A stretch of DNA of 64,000 nt from Thermothelomyces thermophilus ATCC 42464 (taxonomy: Eukaryota; Ascomycota; Sordariomycetes; Sordariales; Chaetomiaceae), in the NCBI RefSeq assembly GCF_000226095.1, contig NC_016472.1, positions 7,626,001 to 7,690,000 of the forward strand, in the 5' to 3' direction. The notes under the pieces were generated by a model, which was not told the origin of the DNA, ran no database searches, and saw nothing but the letters and a program-made list of their open reading frames with translations. Each line of letters begins with the position of its first letter. Position 1 is the first letter of the stretch. The position numbers were made by a program, and so were the translations under genes. Of the stretch, positions 1-15,664 are shown in pieces.

Positions 1-1358
1 GCGGATATGTGTCCTGGAGCTGGGTCAGGTCGAGGTCGTGGCCCCCGACCGGATGCTTCGGAAGCAGGACGCAGAGCGACCTAAAGCGATTAGCATTTCG
101 GTCCCTGTCCAACGCTGCCGCCTCAAAATCGGTCGGTGCGATGGGCTTCAGCTGGATAGCGTCATCATTGTTCCCGAGGAAAGCTTCGATCGCTTCGAGA
201 GAGACATCTCCATCGCACCAGATCTTGGCGACTTCCTCGAGGGGGTTAAACGGCACGCGGCTATCCTTCTTCAAGATCTCGAGCGTGGCGATGGAAAGCT
301 GCATCCGGATTAGCAAGGCTTGCTCGATGACCTGCTCGCTCCTGGCGTGGGCAGTGTTGTCCGAGCCTTCGGCGATGAAGAAGCCAGGAAATGCAGAATG
401 CCACGCCTGCAGCCGCGGCAGAAGGTCTTCCTGCTTGACGAGGGTAAGCTCGTCGAGCAGAATGGCGAGGTTCGCCGCCGAGACGACCTTGAAGGCCTTG
501 TGCCACAGGGTGGACTTCTTGTCGAGCCGCATCGTGTCGGCGACGAAGGCGAAGTCCACGAAAGGGACGGTGTCATCGACCACGTAGTACCGGCGGTGCG
601 CGTCAAAAACATCCTTGTAAGCATCCTGCTCCAGCTCCCACATCTCGAGGTCCGTCTGGTCGCTGCGAGTGTGGTTGAAGTAGTCATCAGCGGCAATAAA
701 CAGGCGTGACAACATGGCTCTCATGACCTGTTCCCTGGCCGCTCTGCGGCTGGGCGTGTCCTCGACGGCTGACGACACCACAGAGGGCGCAGGCCCAGGT
801 GTACCGAAGGCACGGCCAGGAGCCGCCCTCTGTGAGGGCACATCTGACCGAGTGAGCTTAGGATCAACTAGCGTGCCCCGGGAGGTTGAACATACTCTGA
901 GATTCGGGCTGGGACGAAAACGCGTCCGTCACCGGATGGCTGTTGATGCTCACGATGCTGGACGCACCGCGACGCGTTCCCCGGCGTGGAACCACCACCA
1001 CCTCGGTCTGCCCACGCGGGCCCTTAGCACTCGAGGCAGGAGGAGGGGGTGGAGGCATGGCCGCATCCTGGGAGCCCGTGATGGCGGGGTCGATGTCCTG
1101 ATGATACACCGGCGCGGACATCGGAGCCTCGGGTTGCAGGTTCGGTTGCTGTTCCTGCTCCGAACGCTCCTCTTGTTCCCGCGGCAGTTGCTGTTCCTGA
1201 TGCTCTTCCTCTGCTGATGAGGGAGGCGGCTGTACCTCTCCGGCTGGCGCCGCGGTTTGATGTTGTTGCTGCTGCTGCCGCGTCGAGCGGCGGCTCGCGC
1301 CCGCGGCGGGTTCTTGCGCTGAGCGCGACGGAGGACGTGCTCTCCCGCGCCCTGACAT
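1..1358 (-). CDS. Unrecognised protein, polyQ N-terminus (3' end outside window)
   Basis: Reads leftwards and leaves the window at base 1. I place the start at the ATG at 1358 (MSGRGRARP); an in-frame ATG at 1481 is possible. Exon 1 is 896-1358. A 52-nt intron (844-895, GTATGT...GGTCAG, CCTAAGC branch) removes an in-frame stop and restores phase, and exon 2 is 1-843. The first ~170 residues are Gln/Glu/Pro/Ser rich with a short polyQ. After the intron the protein becomes ordinary and helical (for example MLSRLFIAADDYFNHTRSD, then DLEMWELEQDAYKDVF), with no signal peptide or membrane segment. I do not recognise the family. The even hydrophobic pattern and clean splice phase argue for a real conserved protein. 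Its function cannot be given. Confidence 0.7.
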
Positions 1359-2390
1359 GGGTTCAACGTCTGCTGAACTGTCAAGATTTCTTGCTAACGG
1401 GAAGAACTCGATGAATGATGTCGCAATGAGACGCGGAGCGCGTTGTAGAAGGGTTGGGGTTAGGGTTGCCGTCGAGGGCAATTGAGGTTGTTTGGAAATT
1501 TATCCTGGCTGGCGGAGGCTGTGACCCACCCGAGGAAGTGGTGGTTTGCTCAGGAAAGAGGGTCATACTCCGATCATCTAATCACGTGACTTGAAGCGTA
1601 CAACAAGTTGTACTGTGTACTGTATGAATGCCTCACGCTTTTTTCAACCCTTGATTGCCCAATTGGATACACTACAAATAATCCGTACTCCGTACAGGGT
1701 TCGAATACCAGAAGAGTAACTAAAACCAAAAGCGTGTACAAAGTAGTTTACCAGTACGTCACATAACGAAAAGCTCTTACATCAGCGTACAGTATCGCCT
1801 TCCAGGTACCTCCTTGCCTGAACAAGAGCAATTTCTGAATGGATGAAACGAGAGATTTCGAGGCATGCAGTCAGCGCAGGGTGTACGGATTATACGTTAG
1901 TCAATGAAACCCTAACCCCTTCCAGATAACCGATCATGGGCAAGCCTCGAGGCGATCACGGGCGGTCTCGAGGCAGGGGCTGTGTGCACTGGCGCGCCAT
2001 TCCCCCTTCTCGCGCATCACGCCAAGACTAATCCTCAGCAAGCCCCTAGCAGGGGGTGAAAGCAAAGTCTCAGCTCAGATGCAAGAAACAATCTTGGATC
2101 TTGGATTGGACGGCCGCTGATCTTGACCACCACTGGACAACTCAAGCAACTTTTTACTTTCTGACGTTCTCTATTAGGCACTTTTTTTTTGTCTATTCAG
2201 GCTTTTGGTATTACATACGGGGCAGAGCATATCCGCAGCACAGGAGAACTGCCTTGGACCCGGTGGTCTACAGCGACCCTTGATCTCGTCAAAGCCGATC
2301 CCGCGGGCGCGTTATCTCTTTGCCAAGCCGCGTTCTCTCCCTTTGTGTTCCGTACGAGTAACCGAGGGTCCTCAAACACAGCCGACGACA
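1359..2390. other. Divergent intergenic region
   Basis: Lies between the start of the left-edge gene (-) and GDT1 (+), so it should hold both promoters. It contains two telomere-like motifs: GGTTAGGGTT at 1459-1468 and AAACCCTAACCCC at 1907-1919. A short T-run lies near 2180. No coding sequence is convincing. Confidence 0.6.
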
Positions 2391-4070
2391 ATGAGGCTTC
2401 GAAATAGGCAGTCGCCCCTCCTCTTCCTTCTCCTCCCGTCCCTTGCTATCGCCGCCGCCGCCGCCGCCGCCGACCCGCAATTGGATAGGGACTCGGTCGC
2501 AGTCAGGGCTGGTGCGTCGACCGGGAGGAGATACGGCACCAAAGATGCGCCAATCGACGGCAATGACGGGAAACCCCATGCTGGGCCCTTCGTCGAACTG
2601 GGCTCGAGCTCTGGCTCTGCGGAGGACTTGCCGGTCCTCAAAGACCGCCCGGCAGACCCATTGATTGTCGACGGGAAGCGGATACCCGAGAGCCACGACG
2701 GCGTGATGGACGACAAGGACTGGTCGGGGCCCAGGAAAGGGCCCACGGGTACCGAAGGGGGCGTGAGCGAAAAGGAAAAAGAAAAAAGGTTGAGGGAGAT
2801 GCAGACTGGCGAGAAGGTCGAAAACAAGCCGCCGACACCGAAGGAAGCGCCTCCGCTCCCGCATTCCGAGCAGGAGAGAATTCAGGTGGCCAAAAACGAT
2901 GATAGATCCGATGACAGGGCGTCGACTGCCGACCCCTCCGGGCTCGAGGTAACTTAACCCCACCTTGCCGAGGCCTCATCGTCACAAAAGAGAGCAATCA
3001 TGCTGACCACGTAGCAGAGACCGGCCGATCTTCCGGGACGGACACACGACCACTCTCTTCCGCTTCCCGATTCCGCGGCGAACATTGATCACTTGGAGGT
3101 CCCGAGGGCCGGCAAACTAGGGGGGGCTGCAGAGCCCGACGGCGAAGGCGGCGAAGGGCTCATCCGACCGTTTCATTCCTTCATGCTCTCGTATACAATG
3201 ATTATCTTTTCCGAGGTCGGCGACAAGACCTTTCTGGTTGCCGCCCTCATGGCGATGAAACACGACCGCATGGTGGTGTTCTCGGCCGCCCTGGGCGCTC
3301 TGGTGGCCATGACGGTCCTCTCGGCCGTCCTGGGGCACGCGGTGCCCGCCTTGATTCCCAAGCGGCTGACGACCTTCCTCGCCGCCGTCTTGTTCTTCGT
3401 CTTCGGGGCCCGGCTGCTCCGCGAGGGGCTCGCCATGAGTCCCGACGAGGGCGTCTCTGCCGAGATGCAGGAGGTGGAGATGGAGCTGGAGGAGAAGGAG
3501 AGCCTCGCGAGGAAGGAGACGGCTTCGCCGTACGCCCTGGAAATGGGCCTCGGCAACCGCAAGCCCCGCTCCAAGTCTCGGTTCCCTGCGCCGACCCGCA
3601 GCCCCTCCAGCTCGCCCGAGGGCCGGAGCCCGTCGCCGCGCCCCGGGGCCCTGGTCAGCTTCCTCTCGGGCCTCAACAACCTCGTCTCGCTGCTCCTCAG
3701 CCCCGCTTGGGTGCAGACCTTTGTCATGACCTTCCTCGGGGAATGGGGTGATCGCAGCCAGATCGCGACCATTGCCATGGCGGCCGGTCAGGACTACTGG
3801 TGGGTGACGCTGGGCGCGGTCATGGGCCATGCGTGCTGCACGGGAGTCGCTGTCCTCGGAGGCAGGGCGATTGCCGGTCGAGTCAGTCTCAAAGTCGGTA
3901 AGTTCTAGAGTGTTGCCTCTTCCACCCATTCCCCCCCCCCCACCCCCCGGCCTTTTCCCCCGTCATCCACAGTTCTCATGGTCGCTCACATATGTATAGT
4001 GACTATCGGCGGGGCTATCGCGTTCCTTGTTTTCGCATTCGTCTACCTGTTCGAGGCCATGTACTCATAA
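2391..4070 (+). CDS. GDT1: GDT1/TMEM165 family Ca2+/Mn2+ transporter
   Basis: Three exons: 2391-2948, 3015 (or 3018)-3897 and 4000-4070, about 503 residues. The ATG at 2391 opens a signal peptide (MRLRNRQSPLLFLLLPSLA followed by an Ala run). The N-terminal ~200 residues are hydrophilic. Two UPF0016 repeats follow, each with the family acidic motif: SEVGDKTF near residue 253 and GEWGDRSQ near 429. They are separated by a charged Ser/Pro/Arg loop of about 100 residues. The last exon codes the final membrane helix ending FVYLFEAMYS. Yeast Gdt1 and human TMEM165 are Golgi cation/H+ exchangers supplying Mn2+ for glycosylation and removing Ca2+. The long luminal N-terminus makes this larger than yeast Gdt1. 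Both motifs are intact, so transport activity is expected. Confidence 0.93.
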
Positions 4071-4916
4071 AACAAATAACGGGCCACAATGCGATTGTTA
4101 GAGGGTGAGGGGTGTTTGGTTGGCTGTGCCAGCTGCTGAACGACAACCGGCGGCAGCTCTAATTTTCCCCGTCACAACTTGTAATTCTGCGCTTACACGC
4201 GACACGATGACCTTTCTTTTTTTCGATCTAGCAGCCAGGCGGTATCGGTCACGTTATAATGGATCTGGACAGAGCGTTCTGTTGGGGTAGAGCCGCGTAT
4301 GATCGTTCACGTGTGTATTATAATTATTATACTGGTCTACGGGGATTGGTCACGGTTGGGCATAGCAGGTTGAACAGATGGAGCGGTCTCGAAACGGCTC
4401 TACTTTGGCCGGGGAGTCTAGACGTTTATAAGAACCGGACATGGGGATGACGGGAGGTTGGGTTGGATTGGGCTGGATTGGGAGAGTAAGGAGGGGGTTA
4501 ACTTAATATTCTGTATAGGAATCGCACCATTTTGTTACAGGATTAAGTTGCATCCTGCTTTTTGAAGCAATTAACGGCAACTGAAGTCACTGGGGTCTGA
4601 TCCCAAAGTCGGCTGTTAGGCTGTTAGTCCAGTGAACTCGGGTCGCGTGCCAAGTTTCAGTACCAATGACGACATGCACTCAACCTCGATGAATAACCCC
4701 ATTTCATCGAGCAGCCGATACTTTCACCAACCATTTCAAACTCTAAACTTATTTTCATGATCTTAAGTCTGATTGAGATTTAAGCTAGGACGCCTTTCAG
4801 CACCCTTACGAGCTTTATTTCAGTCACGTTCGCTCAAAACCCCATCACAGACCCTGACCCTGACTAACACGCCCATAATTAGTTAAAACATATTCGCCCC
4901 CTTGCAACTCCTAAAA
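4071..4916. other. Intergenic region between GDT1 and the RRT8-like gene
   Basis: Terminator of GDT1 and promoter of the next gene, both on +. The right half (4500-4910) is comparatively AT-rich, as in 5' flanks here. No ORF or RNA gene is supported. Confidence 0.5.
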
Positions 4917-6446
4917 ATGGCGGGTCGACTTGCCGATAAGGCCCAAGAGGTTGTGTAAGTTGTTGTCCCAGCATTTTGATGATAAGATAGAACGACTTTC
5001 GTCAGCTAACGGGCTTTCTTGACATTCAGGAAAGAGGAGTATGACAAAGCCAAGCTCCTCCTCAACGACGCAGCGAGGAGTGGTTCCTACATGTATCCCA
5101 TCAAGGTCCTTCACCACCCAAGGTTCTGGCTCGGCGCGAGATGCGGCAGCGCAGCCGACAGGAATGGTTCCGCTGACATTGGACCTGCAGGGTATTTTCT
5201 ACTTGATCAGCCACCCCGAGCTGTGGAAGCCGCTGCGGTCGAGGCTGCTCCCCTACCTGACCCTCTACTCGAGCGTGCTCGGGTCCATGTTCTTCTTCAC
5301 CTACCTCCCGCAGCTCGCCGTCATGGCCTTCGCAAACGGGCCGCTCGCCGTCTTCACGACCGCCCTCCTCATCCTGAACGAGAGCTCGACCATCACGGGC
5401 ATCCTGTCCAAGAACTACGTCCTGCAGGACGCAATCCTGGACACGTTTGACGGCACGCTGCTGGCCCGTAACAAGGGCGACGTCGTTGCCGAGGGGAGGG
5501 AGGTCAAGACGCGCGGCGACTCGATCCAGAGGCTGGGCAAGGCGCTCAAGAAACCCTTCAGGTGCTTCAGCATCAACGAGCTGATTCGATATGTCATGTA
5601 TCTGCCTCTGAACATTGTCCCTGGTACGTTCTGTTCCGCATTTCCGGGGGAAGGCGGTCTTTCTTCTTCTTCTTCTTCTTCTTCTTCTTCTTCTTCTTCT
5701 TCTTCTTCTTCTTCTTCTTCTTCTTCCTGGACTAATTGCTGACATGTGTGCGTAGTTGTGGGCACCGTAACCTTCCTCCTGCTACGAGGTGAGATATGAC
5801 AATGACGCGCGATAGAAACCGTGTAACTAACATGCGACAGGACGATCTCGTGGCGAATCTGTTCATGATCGGGTGAGTTCCCTGTTTTGTGCACTGGCGC
5901 CAACGGAAGCTTACTCTTTCCACCTAGTACTTCCAACTGAAAGGGTGGACAAGTTCCAAGAGATCCAAGTGGCTCAAGGACCATAAGGGGCCTTATACTG
6001 CGTACGTGAATTCCCATTTCCGCGGCATTATCCTGGCTTCACGGGTACTTTGTGTGTGCACGCGAGGGGACACACGAATACCGCTCTATCGCCTGTTTGC
6101 TCATGATACCCGATCCGACGTACTTTTGTGTGTTTTTTTTTCCTCGGCCGTGTCCAACCCTTACGACAATGTACTGACGGAGTGGAACTTGACCTCCTAG
6201 ATTCGGCACTGTTGCCACTCTACTCGAGATGATCCCGGTTGCTTCGATCGTCTTCTCCTTCACCAACACAGGCAAGCTTGACATCCCCCCTCTCACCGCG
6301 GAGTTGGCCCACCTACTGACGACTGATTGACTGACTGACAAACAGTTGGGGCTGCGCTCTGGGCGGCTGACATCGAGGCTAAGGAGAGCCATATGGCCGG
6401 TAGCACAGCGCCGGAGCTGCGGGAAGCGGCCAAGAAAGCCGAGTAA
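4917..6446 (+). CDS. RRT8: EI24-domain membrane protein, RRT8/LDS-like
   Basis: Eight small exons give about 285 residues: 4917-4954, 5030-5105, 5191-5623, 5756-5788, 5841-5872, 5928-6001, 6201-6271, 6346-6446. All phases agree and the joined protein is continuous. Recognisable stretches are SYMYPIKGIFYLISHPELW, LNIVPVVGTVTFLLLRG, and RYFQLKGW near the end. It is a multi-span protein of the EI24 superfamily. Yeast members (Rrt8, Lds1, Lds2) sit on lipid droplets and the prospore membrane and help build the outer spore wall; filamentous relatives are mostly unstudied. Intron 2 has an unusual GTCCTT donor, chosen because it gives the conserved YPIKGIFY junction. Intron 3 carries a long TTC repeat. 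Intron 7 is a GC-AG intron (GCAAGC at 6272). The symbol marks family only. Confidence 0.85.
5658..5726 (+). repeat. (TTC)n microsatellite inside an intron
   Basis: About 22 uninterrupted TTC units within intron 3 (5624-5755) of the RRT8-like gene. It lies between the GTACGT donor and the TGCTGAC branch site, so it forms a very long polypyrimidine tract before the acceptor. Confidence 0.95.
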
Positions 6447-8567
6447 GAAGTGCTACCGGAGCAGACCGATAGGGCCACTTCAAACGTGCATTTTGGAGGG
6501 TCGCACCTTTCGATCGCGTGTAGCTCTCCTGCATGATCTCAGCTTGATGCAGTGGCACGCACACGAAAGTACAGGGTTGGCGATGGCAAGGAGGTAAACG
6601 AGGGCTCACAGCACCACGGCAGTAGGACATGTCGCGGCAGCCTGGGAGCTTTGGTACTTTGGTGAATTAAAAAAAAAAAACCAGATTGGAGATGATTGGG
6701 TGTCGAGGTCGTCGAGCAACGCAATACACAACCTGCTTATTTTAAAACTGTTCGGAGGTTGGAGGGTGCGGTGGGCTCCCAGATAGCAGAGAATGAGACG
6801 CCTTTTTTTTGTTTTTGGCACTTCTCATGCCTTCCTGAAAACGTAAAATGTCTCCGCGCAAGGAAAGTCTCCACGTGTTGTTTGCGGGCGTGATGTATGT
6901 CTTGACTGAATTAGGCCCCTGATATGTTAGGTTCAAACTCGCCTGTGCCTGAGAAACTGGGGACGGCTTGAAGCTTTCGGTAGCCGAGGAAGGTTGACCC
7001 CTATCCGTAGTCCCCGGAGCCGGAAAGTGAACCTCTCCTCTTTTTGTACCACAGGCCGTACCTGCCTCAAGGCTCATTCTCTTACATTCAAACAGTATGT
7101 TACATGCGCGCAAGGGCGGAGAGCGGTTGCACGAAACGCATCAGAGGCACAACCCAGGCACAACCCAGCCAAAGGCCCTGCAACCTGCAACCTGCTTGCT
7201 TGCTCACATTTCGGGCTCAATCCCTCCTCGACTGGGCTGACCGGGGGGGGGGGGGGGGTTGGTTTAGCGGCCGCAGAAACAGGCACTGGAATGGAATAAT
7301 CATCGATCTGGCCAACACCGGATACCCGCATAACCGACTGCCGTCTCGTCCGTCCAAAATGCATGCGGCGTGTAACCCCTGTTCCTCTCAGCGGCGGGAG
7401 CTTCGTCCCGAGACTACAGGGCTATGGTTTGGTTACGTCTCCAGCGACCAGGGACAGGTGGTCAGTCTCCTCCTATTCCAGGAGCTTTGGTCTGTCCATT
7501 TCTTGGTACAATACAAAGGCTCCCTTTGTGTTCATGGTTACATTGTCTTGGATGAGCTGTCGTAGGGGCTTCGTTGTTTGCTTACTTTACCTGGCAGCTT
7601 GTAGTGAGGACGGGGCTAAATTCGACGACGCCAAAACGATGTTCACACCAGCCGGTCAGAAGGTTCGAGATAAGCAAGAAGTTCAGATCGGTCAGACAAC
7701 GTTGGAGAGGGAGGATAGGCTATGATGGCCTGCGTCTGGGTCGATGAGAATCTCTCGCCGCCCCACCACGGAGGAGGAGGAGGAGACGCATGGCCGTCCT
7801 GACAGGTAGTTGCGGTGCCCTATCCGCCGCTTGTGCTCCTCTCGGATCAAGGTCTCATAGCGCATACTCCAGGTCCGCATCTCCGGGACACAGCTGGCCA
7901 CGGATCGGTTGAGTTGCGGGCCTCTTGTATGCCACAGTGTTGCATGAGTTCGAAAAGTTCGAACTGACATGTCACCACCGTTTAGGTTTCGCCAGTTACA
8001 TGGGCCCTTGAAGTCATTTCACGCAACCCAAGACGTGGGTAGTTTTCGGTTTGGTGGGTACAGTGCTCGCTACGGGGAACATTATCACGGCCACCAACCC
8101 CTTCTTCGATCGACATTGTGCGGCTGAGGGCAACCTCTCCCTTTGCCTTGGTCAAACTGGAGTCAGTTCACCTCGTACCCGCGTGGACTGTCTCTCGAGC
8201 GCCCCCACTACCCCCTTCCCTTGTTCGAGGATTCAAGGGATGGGCTGCTCCCTCTCTGGTATGTTCGTATATCACCCATCCGCCCGCACTTCTGTCATAG
8301 AAGCCTATACTTGTCCTGCTCGGCTCCCAGACCAGCTTGCCCCTACCACACAAGTCCCAGATCCGGTGGGCAGCCGGGGCATCGCCGCTCGTTTAATCAC
8401 CTTCCTGGTCATCAACTTTTTTTATATCTTGTATATCCTTGGCACCTGTACGAGGTTGTAACCCTCCCAGATTCCGGCTTCCCTAGAGAGAGGCAGAGCC
8501 ATTTGCTCTTCGCATCTGGATTGCTCAAACCAGGGCTGGACTCGGTCTCGCAAAGCTCTGCACTGCG
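6447..8567. other. 2.1 kb region without a supported gene
   Basis: Open frames here are short, lack signals and have unconvincing composition. The region contains an A-run near 6670, a 16-G run at 7243-7258 and a direct repeat of GTTCGAA near 7950. I see no gene, RNA or mobile element. Confidence 0.5.
7243..7258 (+). repeat. Poly-G run (16 G)
   Basis: Homopolymer of 16 G in the intergenic region. Length is liable to sequencing error. Confidence 0.9.
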
Positions 8568-10405
8568 ATGATAGCCATCAGGCTGCTTGGCAGTCTAACA
8601 TGGGCCACGGCCCTGCTGGGCTACTCCTCGGGCACCTTGGCATACCAGGAAACGTTTTGGGCCAGCTTTCGACAACGCATTGGCAGGGTCTTCCCAAGCG
8701 CACGAGACGACAGCCGCACGCGCATCCAGGCAATTGAGCCCAGAGAAGAGCGGGAATCCGATCCGCCGTATGGCTATCAGCCTCCGCCACTTAGAGAGAC
8801 TCCTCCTCCTCCTTTTTCTTTTACTTCTTCTTCTTCTTCTTCCTCCTCCTCCTGGTTACCATATTCTCTATTGTCAACCTCATCCTGGGCTGGTAAGGCA
8901 TCCCCTGCCCATGACTCTTCTTTCGGAGGCACTCTCGGAACAAGCTCTCGCTAACCTGCCCAGGATATGGCTCCCCTCCGGGTGTGACTGCCCCTTCAGA
9001 GACGAGTGATTACTCGCTCCCGTCGCCTTCACGAACTCTCTGGAGCACATCGGCATCTGACTTCAACTCGGGCAGCACCGCTTCTGGCCAACAGGCCACA
9101 TACTCGAGCCTGCTGCTCTCGCCAGCTTTCACCAGCGAGTATTCCACCTGGGAGACGTCTCTGACAGCACCGTCGCCACCTTGGGAAACGGGCCCGTCAG
9201 GCAGCCTCTCCTTCCCCGGGCCTACGGTAACGGGGGGTCCTCTCCGCAGTAGCATCTCGACCGCGCCGTTCCCGCTCAGCAACTCGACCAGCCTAGCCGG
9301 ACCAACGGGGACGGCTGCCTTGGGTACGAGCGTACACGGGTCGTCTGGGAACCCCCATACGACGGTACAGACACCGCCCTTTCCCATCAGCAACTCTACT
9401 ACAGCTGTGGGACCAACTGCTGCCGGACCGACATGCAGCTCTGGCTCGGGCACTGCGCCGGCGTTCTCTATCACGACAACAAGTTCCAGCACGGCCCTGC
9501 CGCCTTTCCCCTGGAAGAATTCGAGCTCGGCGGCGGTGTCTTCCGGTACGGGGATCCTGACCGGAACGCCCGGCGCGGCTATAACGTCTGCTGCACCGTT
9601 CCCATGGCCAAACTCGACCTCCGCGGGAGCCACTGGCTCCGGTCCGCGCGTGACCGGCAGTGTTCCTAGCGCGCCAACATGCAGCGCCCCGTTTCCCATG
9701 TCAAACTCGTCCAGCATCTCGGCGCCGACCGGCAGCGGCGCGTCTGGGACCCTCACCTGGCCGCTTAGCTCAGGTACCGGACTGCCGAGCTCGGCCCCCT
9801 TCCCCTTCACCAACTCAACCGCGGGCGGCGCAGGCCCGACAAGCCCGATAGGGACGACATCCACGCCGGCAACAGAGACCGGGCCGTTCCCGCTCCCTGC
9901 CTCGTCGTCCGCCTGCATCGAGACGACCCTGAGGACGGTGACGCTGACAATCTCGTCATCCGCACCGTGGAACACGACTTACACGACTTCCAGCGCTGGA
10001 GGCGAGAGCAGCAGCACTTCTTCTTCCGCCGGACCCCTGAGCTGTGCGTCCAGAAGGCCCCCCCTCCCCCCCTTTTGCTTGCCCCCAAGGGGTTGTTGAC
10101 GGTCTGGAAACTTGACTGACTGACCCACTCAACCGATACAAATAGTCCCCTGGATCACCACAAGCACCGAAACCCTCTCCTCCTCCTCGTCGTTCTTCAG
10201 TAGAGGCAGCGGTGAGGGTGCCGCTCCCACCACCGCGACAAGCGAACCGACCGCGTCCGAGCCTGGAGGAGCCGCCGGCAGCCCGCTCAACTCAGGACAA
10301 GGGACAGTGGACCGCCACCACCACCACCACCACCACCATCATCGCCACCATCGCGATGGCAGCAGCAACGATGACGAGGCCCGCGGGGCCGCAGGGCTCG
10401 GTTGA
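8568..10405 (+). CDS. Secreted Ser/Thr-rich protein with repeated PFP..NS units
   Basis: Modelled as three exons, about 554 residues: 8568-8892, 8964-10043, 10146-10405. Introns have good signals: GTAAGG with a CGCTAAC branch, then GTGCGT with CTGACTGAC. The ATG opens a signal peptide (MIAIRLLGSLTWATALLGYS). The body is Ser/Thr/Pro/Gly rich and contains six units of form [AP]PFPxxNS[ST], each an N-glycosylation sequon: APFPLSNST, PPFPISNST, PPFPWKNSS, APFPWPNST, APFPMSNSS and APFPFTNST. A seventh, degenerate GPFPLPASS follows. Units lie about 90-125 nt apart between 9260 and 9900. A Cys-containing ETTLRTVTLT segment follows the repeats. The tail reads PWITTSTETL and then a run of nine His. 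It resembles fungal mucin-like cell-wall or adhesin proteins. The last exon frame was chosen by phase and composition; no hydrophobic GPI tail is seen. No known family recognised. Confidence 0.6.
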
Positions 10406-14307
<3,902 letters not shown>

Positions 14308-15664
14308 AGAGGGAGCAAACAAATAGTTACTCTCGTGTTATGGTACTGGATGTCGAACACCACCCCCATGACACGCATCCGCATCCCGCCCCGGGCGGAG
14401 CCGTGTCAAACATACGAATCGCTTTTAGCGGCCGCGGGGGGCGCGAGTTCGCCGTGAGAGAGGGGTGCAGCGGGGGATGGAGTTCTGGCGGCTTCCAGCA
14501 TCGATAGAGTCGGCAAGCGGCATCTGCAGCTGCATGCGAGCATTTCTCTCGGTCCAAATACCAGCTCGGCATGATTTAGGAGTTTCCATAGACATTTTCC
14601 TGTTGCAAGTGAAGCCGACCCGTTGATTATTCATTCTCCGCAGTTGTCTCTCTCGTGTTTTCTATTCTTGGATGGCGGTTGCAGAACGCAAGTCGATTGG
14701 GCGCCCTGTCCCGCATCCTGCGGGCAGCACAGCGCGTAACCAAGGCCTGCATTGCTGCCAAGTTGAGGAGTCGAATCGGAATCGGCGCTCGTCCGAGCTA
14801 AACTTAGAGCCCTTCCACCTCGTTCTGCTGCTCCCAGGTTCCAGACCAAAAATGAGTTGCGCGTGTTTGAGCGAGAAAAGTTCCTGTTGTTCCGTATCGT
14901 TGCGTAGGTGTCGTTTGTTGTGCTGAGATTGAAACTGGTTCTTCATACGTCCCCCGAAGTGTACAAGGTTGAACCTTGCGGGTCTCCCGTTGGCTCGGGA
15001 CTGGCAAGTGTATTCTACTAGGACCAAGTAACTAACTATTAGTGGAGGGGCATGTTTGACCACATCAGACAGTGTGGGATTGATGGAGATTCGCAAGACA
15101 CGCACTGTATAGTTCGTACCTGCACCAAACAAGAGCGCGAAATGGCCTCGTCGAAGCTCGGATGGACAGTATGCGCACTGTCTCTGACGCCGGATTTGAA
15201 TCACACTTGGGCTGCCCAATGAATGCCATCACCGCCCAATAACTGCTAAAGGCTTGGGCGAGGACAGTGAAACTCGGGATGGATCGTCCGATTCCAGGCA
15301 CGAACTAGTCGGTTGAAGCTTTTGCCAGTCCCCTAACGCGAACTCTTGCCATTTCCTTACTCGACTCGAAAGCACCAAAGAATATCCATTACTCGCGGGC
15401 GTTTCGAAGGTCAACAACGGCAACCAAAGAAGTGTTAACACAAGGGAAGGGCCCTGCTTGATCCCACCACCCATTCGACAAAGTCGACCAACAACAGATC
15501 GCTCCCGAAGCTCTGCGCCGCAACCTGCCTACGGCACCGTGCAGTCGCAGTTACAGTTACGCCCGGCTACCTCAGCCGCACTTCGCCATACCTTATTTTT
15601 TATTTTTTTAATTTTTTTTGTTTCCTTTTAGGAGGCGGGGCGCTGCACCCTGACATGATCCATC
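14308..15664. other. Intergenic region
   Basis: Spacer between ATP sulfurylase and the next + gene. A 185-codon minus-strand open frame (14662-15219) has no recognisable motif and no splice context, so I do not call it. The last ~70 bases before 15665 are T-rich (15594-15630), probably promoter or leader. Confidence 0.5.

Noticed and set aside
1680-1710. GGTTCGAATACC resembling a tRNA B box
   Set aside because: No acceptor stem, anticodon arm or A box could be folded around it.
8051-8461. 136-codon plus-strand frame upstream of the secreted protein
   Set aside because: Composition is not protein-like and no family or regulatory context supports it.
9010-9975. 321-codon minus-strand frame opposite the secreted repeat protein
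   Set aside because: It is the antisense of the biased Ser/Thr/Pro codons; the plus strand has a signal peptide, introns and sequon repeats.
14662-15219. 185-codon minus-strand frame between ATP sulfurylase and the next gene
   Set aside because: No recognisable domain, signal or splice context, and ordinary non-coding composition.
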